Position numbers and translations under genes: made by a program. Shown here piece after piece: positions 58,471 through 64,000 of a stretch of DNA of 64,000 nt; position 1 is the first letter of the stretch; each line of letters begins with the position of its first letter. The DNA is from an uncultured Burkholderiaceae bacterium (lineage in GTDB: Bacteria; Pseudomonadota; Gammaproteobacteria; Burkholderiales; Burkholderiaceae_B): the NCBI GenBank assembly GCA_934525625.1, contig CAKSZL010000007.1, positions 102,615 to 166,614 of the forward strand, written 5' to 3'. The notes under the pieces were generated by a model. It had not been told where the DNA came from and did not search any database. It saw only the letters and a program-made list of their open reading frames with translations.

Positions 58471-59043
58471 TCAGGACTCCTTGGAGGCGGAAGAGGCGTC
58501 GCCGGCTTCGGCGGCGATATGGCGGCCCAGCCAGACGGACTGGGCGAGCACGAATAGAATCATCAGCGCCATCAGCCCGAACACCTTGAAGTTGACCCAC
58601 TGCGAGTCGGTGAACTGGCCGGAGAAGGCGACGTACAGGTTGAGCGCGCCCGACACCAGGAAGAACAGCGCCCAGGCGTAGTTCAGCTTCGTCCAGATGG
58701 GTTCGGGCAGGGTGATTTGCTTGCCCATCACGCCCTGTATGACGTTGCGCCCGAAAAACAGCTTGCCGCCCAGCAGCACGCCGCCGAACAGCCAGTACAG
58801 CACGGTGGGCTTCCATTTGATGAAGGTATCGTCGTGCAATAGCAGCGTGGCGCCGCCGAACACGATGATGATGGCCAGGTTGACCCAGTGCATGGTTTCG
58901 ATGGCGCTGCCGCGCAGCTTGAGCCAGGCGATCTGCGCAACCCCCGCGATCATGGCGACGGCCGTGGCCGTGAAGATATCCGCGTAGCGGAACGCCAGAA
59001 AAAACAGAATAAGCGGAAACAGGTCGAAAAGCAGTTTTTTCAT
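58471..59043 (-). CDS. yciB: Inner-membrane septation protein YciB
   Basis: A 190-residue YciB (IspZ) family protein with five or so membrane segments, starting [20 protein letters not shown], with [20 protein letters not shown] and [20 protein letters not shown] as family signatures. It links envelope synthesis and division in E. coli. ATG at 59043 overlaps the msrB stop (ATGA). Order msrB-yciB-bolA-parvulin, tightly packed, indicates an operon. Confidence 0.94.
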   Translation of the reverse strand: MKKLLFDLFPLILFFLAFRYADIFTATAVAMIAGVAQIAWLKLRGSAIETMHWVNLAIIIVFGGATLLLHDDTFIKWKPTVLYWLFGGVLLGGKLFFGRNVIQGVMGKQITLPEPIWTKLNYAWALFFLVSGALNLYVAFSGQFTDSQWVNFKVFGLMALMILFVLAQSVWLGRHIAAEAGDASSASKES

Positions 59044-59441
59044 TCTTGGGGCTCGAACACCATGGAGGCGGAATTGATGCAATAGCGCAGTCCGGTGGGC
59101 GCGGGGCCGTCGGGAAACACGTGGCCCAGGTGGCCGCCGCACTGATTGCACATTACTTCGGTGCGCACCATGCCATGGCTGAAATCGGTTTCTTCGCGTA
59201 TGCGCTCGGGGTCTATCGGCGCGAAATAGCTGGGCCAGCCGCAGCCCGCGTCGAACTTGGTGTCGGACTCGAACAGGGGAGTGCCGCAGCCGGCGCAGCG
59301 GTACAGGCCCGGCTGGGTGGTTTGCCAGTAGGCGCCGCTGAACGGGCGCTCGGTGCCTTTCTGGCGCAGCACGTGGTAAGCCATGGGCGACAGCTCGGCT
59401 TGCCATTCGGATTCGGTTTTGTGGGTTTTCGGAAGAGACAT
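59040..59441 (-). CDS. msrB: Peptide methionine-R-sulfoxide reductase MsrB
   Basis: A 133-residue MsrB. Zinc Cys pairs CAGCGTPLF and [12 protein letters not shown], and the catalytic Cys in RYCINSASM near residue 122 are intact; the substrate-binding [11 protein letters not shown] is present. It reduces methionine-R-sulfoxide in proteins; no signal peptide, so cytoplasmic. First gene of the msrB-yciB-bolA-parvulin unit; ATG 59441. Confidence 0.95.
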   Translation of the reverse strand: MSLPKTHKTESEWQAELSPMAYHVLRQKGTERPFSGAYWQTTQPGLYRCAGCGTPLFESDTKFDAGCGWPSYFAPIDPERIREETDFSHGMVRTEVMCNQCGGHLGHVFPDGPAPTGLRYCINSASMVFEPQE

Positions 59442-59952
59442 GGCGGCACGACGATAATTACTTGGCGCCCGGCCGGCGCTGGGCAGGCAAAACCCTTAAA
59501 ACCTGCAAAAGATATAAAAGGCAGGGTTTTCGGGCATGCGCCGGGGCGGCAGGCATGAGACTATGTTAATCGACTTTGCGCGTATGCGTTGGTTCCCGCT
59601 GGAAACCGAAATTGTCCGTGTCACCCGCTTGAGGCACAGCTTGCGGACGACATGGGGGGCAATACAGGGAATCCCCTAGCAGACGCCCGAATTTGAATTG
59701 CGCCATAATGCGCAGCTAAATTAGATCTAATATCGAATGTTAGTATGGCAACCGATTTGATGACGACTGACGACCCGACGGCGCTCTTTCAGCATCCAGC
59801 CGAGGTTGCCGCAGGTGTTTTTCAGGGAAATCCAAGCAGACAACCCGAAGCCGGCCGTTCGCGGGCGGTCGTGTTCCGCACGCGCGGCCTGGCGGCTGGC
59901 ACGGTGCGGCGCGGCGGGTGCGCTCCTTCTTCTCAAGATGGGATGTAGTTAG
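59442..59952. other. 511-bp intergenic region between divergent msrB and livH
   Basis: Contains the palindrome ATTAGATCTAAT (59720-59731) in an A/T-rich island, a plausible operator/promoter for the liv genes. A 67-codon frame (59745-59948) ends 4 bp before livH but has no ribosome site, no family features and an Arg-rich shadow-like composition; I do not call it. No RNA gene seen. Confidence 0.4.
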
Positions 59953-60987
59953 ATGGACTCAACCATAATATTCATATTGCTCCAGGACGGTATCCTGAAT
60001 GGCGCGGTGTATGCCTTGCTGGGCCTGGCCCTGGTGCTGGTGTACCTCGTTACCCGCGTCGTGTTCATTCCGCAGGGCGAATTCGTCGCCTATGGCGCGC
60101 TGACGCTGGCCTTCATGGTCAACGGGCACATGCCGGGCACGGTCAAGCTGCTGCTCATCGTGGGCGCGCTCACCTTCCTGGTCGAGCTCATCTCGGCGGC
60201 CCGCTCGCGTGAATGGAGCCGCATGCCCAAGGCCACCCTCTGGAATCTCGGCCTGCCCATCGCCCTGTATTTCGCCGCGCCCTACGTCGTGGGCGCCGAC
60301 ACGCCGCTGTGGATCAGCGTGCTGTTCGCGCTGGCGCTGGTGATTCCGCTGGGCCCCATGCTGTACCGCCTGGTGTACCAGCCCATCGCCGAAGCCAGCA
60401 TATTGGTGCTGCTCATCATTTCGGTGGCGGTGCACTTCACCTTGCTGGGCCTGGGGCTGGTGTTCTTCGGCGCCGAAGGCTGGCGCACGCCCGCCTTCAT
60501 GGACGGCCAGATAGAAATCGGCTCCATCAGCTGGTCGGCGCAAACCATCTTCGTGCTGCTGACCTGCCTGGTGCTCATCGGCATACTCTGGGTGTTTTTC
60601 GGCAAGACGCTGTATGGCCGCGCGCTGCGCGCCACCGCCGTCAACCGCCGCGGCGCCCGCCTGGTCGGCATCAGCACCAATATGTCGGGCAGCCTCACGT
60701 TCACGCTGGCCGCCGCCATCGGCGCGCTGTCGGGCATGCTCATCGCGCCGGTCACCACCATCTACTACGACACGGGCTTCCTCATCGGCCTGAAGGGCTT
60801 CGTGGCGGCCATCATCGGCGGCATGGCCAGTTATCCCATTACGGCGGCGGGCGCCTTGTTCGTCGGCATCCTGGAAGCCTTCTCCTCGTTCTGGGCCAGC
60901 GCCTACAAAGAGGTCATCGTATTCACCCTGATCATCCCCGTCCTGCTGTGGCGTTCGTTCGGCACGACGCACGTCGACGAGGAGTAA
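59953..60987 (+). CDS. livH: Branched-chain amino-acid-type ABC permease (LivH)
   Basis: A 344-residue LivH-type permease: LLQDGILNGAVYALLGLALV at the start, about eight membrane segments, and the coupling loop GRALRATAVNRRGARLVGIS. It forms the channel with the next gene product. Compared with typical LivH (~290-310) it is longer, with an inserted segment around residues 75-115. ATG 59953. The liv genes here lack a periplasmic binding protein in this window. Confidence 0.92.
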   Translation: MDSTIIFILLQDGILNGAVYALLGLALVLVYLVTRVVFIPQGEFVAYGALTLAFMVNGHMPGTVKLLLIVGALTFLVELISAARSREWSRMPKATLWNLGLPIALYFAAPYVVGADTPLWISVLFALALVIPLGPMLYRLVYQPIAEASILVLLIISVAVHFTLLGLGLVFFGAEGWRTPAFMDGQIEIGSISWSAQTIFVLLTCLVLIGILWVFFGKTLYGRALRATAVNRRGARLVGISTNMSGSLTFTLAAAIGALSGMLIAPVTTIYYDTGFLIGLKGFVAAIIGGMASYPITAAGALFVGILEAFSSFWASAYKEVIVFTLIIPVLLWRSFGTTHVDEE

Positions 60988-60991
60988 CGCC

Positions 60992-62839
60992 ATGAATCTG
61001 AACCGCATCATTCTCATCGTATTCGTTCTCGGGCTGGGGATACTGCCCCAGCTGTCCTCCACCCCCGAGTTCTGGATCACCCAGCTCAACTACATCGGCC
61101 TGGCCGCGCTGGTCGTGCTGGGGCTGGTGCTGCTCACCGGCGTCGGCGGGCTTACCTCCTTCGGCCAGGCGGCCTTCGTCGGCCTGGGCGCCTACGCCAC
61201 CGCCTACCTCACGACGGCCGCAAGCTGGTCGCCCTGGCTGGCGCTGCTGGCCGGTCTGGTGATCACCTTCGCCGTGGCCTTCATCCTGGGCGCCATCACG
61301 CTGCGCCTGTCGGGGCACTACCTGCCGCTGGGCACCATCGCATGGTGCTTGTCGCTGTACTACCTGTTCGGCAACCTCAGCTTCCTGGGCCAGTACGACG
61401 GCATCGCCGGCATCCGCCCCATCAATCTGTTCGGCTGGTCGCTGCTCGATGGCCGCGACATCTTCTACCTCATCTGGGTCTTCGTGTTCCTGTCCATGTG
61501 GGCCACGCGCAACCTGCTCGATTCCCGCCCCGGCCGCGCCATCCGCGCGCTCAAGAACGGCAAGGGCATGGCCGAGTCCTTCGGCGTGAACATGGCCACG
61601 TACAAGGTCATCATCTTCGTCTACTCGGCGCTGCTGGCCTGCGTGTCGGGCTGGCTGTACGCGCACATGCAGCGCGCCGTCAGCCCCAGCCCCTTCGGCC
61701 TGAACTACGGTATCGAATACCTGTTCATGGCGGTCGTGGGCGGCGGCACCAGCGTGTGGGGCGCCATCATGGGCTCCAGTCTGATCCTGCTGCTCAAAGA
61801 TCAGATCCAGAACGTGCTGCCCAAACTCATCAACACCACGTCCAACTTCGAACTGGTGGTCTTCGGCGTGCTGATGATTCTGGTGCTGCAATACGCCCGC
61901 GACGGCATCTGGCCCATTATCTCCGGCTGGTGGGCGTCCATCACGGGCCAGGACCAGGCCATGCGCAAGCGCGGCGCGCCGCCCGCGGTCGAAGCCCTGC
62001 CGCAGCGCGAGCGTCCCCAGGCCGGCACGCTGGTGCTCGACGTCGACGCCGCACGCAAGCAGTTCGGCGGCCTGGTGGCGGTCAACGACATCAGCTTCAA
62101 GCTCAAGGCGGGCGAGATCGTCGGCCTCATCGGCCCCAACGGCGCGGGCAAGTCCACCACCTTCAACCTCATCACCGGCGTGCTGCCGGTCACCAGCGGC
62201 GCCGTCACCTTCCTGGGCAAGCGCCTCGATAAACTGCCTTCGCGTGAAATCGCCAAGCTGGGCGTGGGCCGCACCTTCCAGCACGTGCAACTGCTGCCCA
62301 CCATGACGGTGCTCGAAAACGTCGCGCTGGGCGCTCACCTGCGCAGCGGCGTGGGCGTCCTGCAAGCCGCCCTGCACATCGAGCGCAAGGACGAAGCCCG
62401 CCTGCTGCACGAAGCCGCCAAGCAATTGCAGCGCGTCGGCCTGGGAGACTACCTGTACGAACAGGCGGGCAACCTGGCCCTGGGCCAGCAGCGTATTCTC
62501 GAAATCGCCCGCGCGCTGGCCGCCGACCCCGTGCTGCTGCTGCTCGACGAACCCGCCGCCGGCCTGCGCTACAAGGAAAAACAGGAACTCGCCAAGGTGC
62601 TCAGCCAACTGCGCAGCGAAGGCATGAGCATCCTGCTGGTGGAGCACGACATGGATTTCGTCATGAACCTCACCGACCACCTGGTCGTCATGGACTTCGG
62701 CACCAAGATCGCCGAAGGCGTACCGGCCGAGGTGCAGGCCAACCCGGCGGTGCTGGAAGCCTACCTGGGCGGTATCGACGACGACCTGGAATTGGATGAC
62801 GTGGAAGGCAAGCCCGCCACGGCAGGAGGAGTGGCATGA
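60992..62839 (+). CDS. LivM-LivG fusion: permease joined to ABC ATPase
   Basis: A 615-residue fusion. Residues 1-~325 are a LivM permease (ten hydrophobic segments; GGLTSFGQAAFVGLGAY, GRAIRALKNGKGMAESFGV, VGGGTSVWG). After a hydrophilic linker (~326-345) the LivG ATPase starts, with GPNGAGKST (~387), LALGQQRILEIARAL signature and LLDEPAAGL Walker B (Arg-Tyr follows where LivG has Asn-Pro). GGAG precedes ATG 60992. livF overlaps its stop. Fused LivMG proteins occur in Burkholderiales. Confidence 0.93.
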   Translation: MNLNRIILIVFVLGLGILPQLSSTPEFWITQLNYIGLAALVVLGLVLLTGVGGLTSFGQAAFVGLGAYATAYLTTAASWSPWLALLAGLVITFAVAFILGAITLRLSGHYLPLGTIAWCLSLYYLFGNLSFLGQYDGIAGIRPINLFGWSLLDGRDIFYLIWVFVFLSMWATRNLLDSRPGRAIRALKNGKGMAESFGVNMATYKVIIFVYSALLACVSGWLYAHMQRAVSPSPFGLNYGIEYLFMAVVGGGTSVWGAIMGSSLILLLKDQIQNVLPKLINTTSNFELVVFGVLMILVLQYARDGIWPIISGWWASITGQDQAMRKRGAPPAVEALPQRERPQAGTLVLDVDAARKQFGGLVAVNDISFKLKAGEIVGLIGPNGAGKSTTFNLITGVLPVTSGAVTFLGKRLDKLPSREIAKLGVGRTFQHVQLLPTMTVLENVALGAHLRSGVGVLQAALHIERKDEARLLHEAAKQLQRVGLGDYLYEQAGNLALGQQRILEIARALAADPVLLLLDEPAAGLRYKEKQELAKVLSQLRSEGMSILLVEHDMDFVMNLTDHLVVMDFGTKIAEGVPAEVQANPAVLEAYLGGIDDDLELDDVEGKPATAGGVA

Positions 62840-63612
62840 ACGCAGCAACCCAAACGGCGGCACAGACCGTCCTGAAGGTGGAAAACCTTTCCACGCAATA
62901 CGGCAAAGTCAACGCCCTGGTGGGGGCCAACATCCTGGTGCCGGCCGGCAGCATCGTCACCGTCATCGGCGGCAACGGCGCGGGCAAGTCCACTTTGCTC
63001 AACTCGCTGATGGGCTCCTTGCCCACCGTCGGCCACAGCTCGGGTTCGGTGCAGTACCTGGGCCAGCAGGTCGAAGCGTGGCAGGTCGAACGCCGCGTGG
63101 CTGGCGGCATGTGCCTGGTACCCGAAACGCGCGAGCTGTTCGGCAGCATGACGGTCGAAGACAATCTGCTGCTGGGCGGTTTTCGCCTGTACCGCGCCGG
63201 CAAGTCGGGCTGGAAAGAGAAAATGAACGAGGTGTTCGATCTCTTCCCGCGCCTGCGTGAACGGCGCCAGCAGCAAGCCGGCACGCTGTCGGGCGGCGAG
63301 CGCCAGATGCTGGCCGTGGGCCGCGCCCTGATGGCCCAGCCGCAACTGCTGATGCTGGACGAGCCTTCGCTGGGCCTGGCCCCGCGTATCGTGCGCGAAA
63401 TCTTCCACATCATCGGGCGTTTGCGCAGCACCGGCGTGTCGATTCTGCTGGTCGAGCAAAACGCACGCGCCGCCTTGCAGGTGGCCGATTACGGCTACGT
63501 GCTCGAAACCGGCGAGGTCGTGCTCGAAGGCCCCGCCAAGGAGTTGGCTGGCAACCCGCGCGTCATCGAAAGCTATCTGGGCTTGGGCAAGAAGTCCGAA
63601 GAAGAGGCCTGA
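62836..63612 (+). CDS. livF: Branched-chain amino-acid-type ABC ATPase LivF
   Basis: A 258-residue LivF: GGNGAGKST (~49), LSGGERQMLAVGRAL signature, MLDEPSLGLAPRIV Walker B and the LivF C-terminus ending in VIESYLGLG. It partners the LivG half of the preceding fusion. ATG 62836 overlaps by four bases. Followed by an intrinsic terminator at 63682. Confidence 0.95.
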   Translation: MNAATQTAAQTVLKVENLSTQYGKVNALVGANILVPAGSIVTVIGGNGAGKSTLLNSLMGSLPTVGHSSGSVQYLGQQVEAWQVERRVAGGMCLVPETRELFGSMTVEDNLLLGGFRLYRAGKSGWKEKMNEVFDLFPRLRERRQQQAGTLSGGERQMLAVGRALMAQPQLLMLDEPSLGLAPRIVREIFHIIGRLRSTGVSILLVEQNARAALQVADYGYVLETGEVVLEGPAKELAGNPRVIESYLGLGKKSEEEA

Positions 63613-63681
63613 GCCGCGCCGGCTGTAAAGCCGGCCAAGCGCCGCGGCCAAGCCAGGCCGTCAAGCGCGCACAGTAGTACG

Positions 63682-63708
63682 AAAAGCAGCCCGCAAGGCT
63701 GCTTTTTT
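63682..63708 (+). terminator. Intrinsic terminator of the liv operon
   Basis: Perfect 10-bp stem AAAAGCAGCC/GGCTGCTTTT, 5-base loop CGCAA, T run to 63708. Confidence 0.92.
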
Positions 63709-63710
63709 GC

Positions 63711-63785
63711 CGCCGGGCCGCTCCCAAGGCAAAAAGCGCCCCCTTGGGGGGCAGCAAGCCGAAGGCGCGGCGTGGGGGCTTTTTT
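63711..63785. repeat. Dispersed terminator-like repeat, copy 3
   Basis: Near-identical to 20776-20851; GCCCCC/GGGGGC stem with A and T runs on either side. It sits in tandem with the liv terminator and just before the second MITE copy. Confidence 0.85.
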
Positions 63786-63793
63786 GCTGCCTA

Positions 63794-64000
63794 GTGCATT
63801 TTTTGGTTTAAGTGCTGACAAACTTGATGGGATCAGTTTGTGTTCTTGAGCCGGTCGAGAGCCGGTGCCGGCAGGCTGGCCGCCGGCGGCCGGTCGGGCG
63901 GCCCCGCTGCGCGGGGCTTCCCGCGTCTACCTCGTACGTGCGGGCGGCGAAAGAACTCGCCCTCAGCGCTGCGCGCTTGCGGTGCTCGGACAGCTTTCGC
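63794..64000. mobile_element. MITE-like element, second copy, cut by window end
   Basis: Preceded by TA (63792-63793) and starting GTGCATTTTTTGGTTTAAGT, the same terminus as 57049. From about 63885 on it is almost identical to 57145-57256, with only a couple of substitutions, while the first ~90 bp are more diverged. The right end lies beyond the window. Confidence 0.8.

Noticed and set aside
59745..59948. 67-codon frame just before livH
   Set aside because: No ribosome site, Arg/Gly-rich composition and no family; could be a leader peptide but nothing supports it.
60932..62863. 643-codon frame on the minus strand
   Set aside because: Antisense shadow of the livM-livG fusion; His/Gln/Asp-rich composition typical of shadows.

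Overview
The window is GC-rich and densely coded. It looks like a chromosomal segment of a betaproteobacterium in Burkholderiales, most likely Alcaligenaceae (the Bordetella/Achromobacter/Pusillimonas group). This rests on gene orders typical of that group (glnS-minC-minD-minE, smc-zipA-ligA, msrB-yciB-bolA-parvulin), a double-length UvrA, and short dispersed repeats of the kind common there. The genus is inference. No tRNA, rRNA, CRISPR array, prophage or transposase gene was recognised.

Layout. 1-8.6 kb, minus strand: two bacterial cellulose (bcs) transcription units in tandem. The upstream unit is bcsQ-bcsA-bcsB. The downstream unit is bcsD-bcsP-bcsQ-bcsB, with the second bcsB cut by the window edge. 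Both units are preceded by the same nearly identical leader of about 75 bp, although their protein paralogues have diverged. 8.7-14.4 kb: glutaryl-CoA dehydrogenase with a divergent LysR regulator, then purU, pdxH, chaC and tcdA. 14.4-20.7 kb: a tandem UvrA of about 1970 residues behind a promoter whose -35 box lies inside a LexA-type SOS box, with a 42-residue basic protein encoded divergently. 21-28.6 kb: a GT2 glycosyltransferase, a membrane-anchored TlpA-like redoxin, a TauE/SafE exporter, an acidic unknown protein, ettA, a phospholipase-D-type lipoprotein and a glycine-zipper lipoprotein. 28.7-32.6 kb: the division-site genes minE, minD, minC and glnS. 32.7-35 kb: a cytochrome bd-like pair in which CydA appears to lack its haem ligands and CydB is frameshifted. 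35-40.6 kb: an OmpR/EnvZ-type two-component pair, recQ and an LplT-like transporter.

40.8-50.1 kb is the most accessory-looking part. A GntR/FCD regulator and a stand-alone V4R-domain protein are divergent from an operon encoding a complete oligopeptide-type ABC importer (binding protein, two permeases, fused double ATPase), a Rieske ring-hydroxylating oxygenase alpha and beta pair, and a flavin-reductase-fold protein. It reads as one sense-import-oxidise module for an unknown aromatic-containing substrate. The fused ATPase carries a genomic repeat inserted in frame.

50.4-63.6 kb returns to housekeeping: smc, a ZipA-like protein, ligA, then on the minus strand msrB-yciB-bolA-parvulin, then a branched-chain amino-acid-type ABC transporter (livH, a livM-livG fusion, livF) with no binding protein in the window. 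Two copies of a TA-flanked MITE-like element lie here, one inserted in the stop codon of ligA.

Non-coding signals: paired bcs leaders, an SOS box, a LysR box, intrinsic terminators, a dispersed terminator-like repeat (at 20.8, 28.7, 46.8 and 63.7 kb), a 126-bp three-way-junction palindrome at 24.5 kb, and a palindrome that exactly fills the space between the recQ and lplT stop codons.
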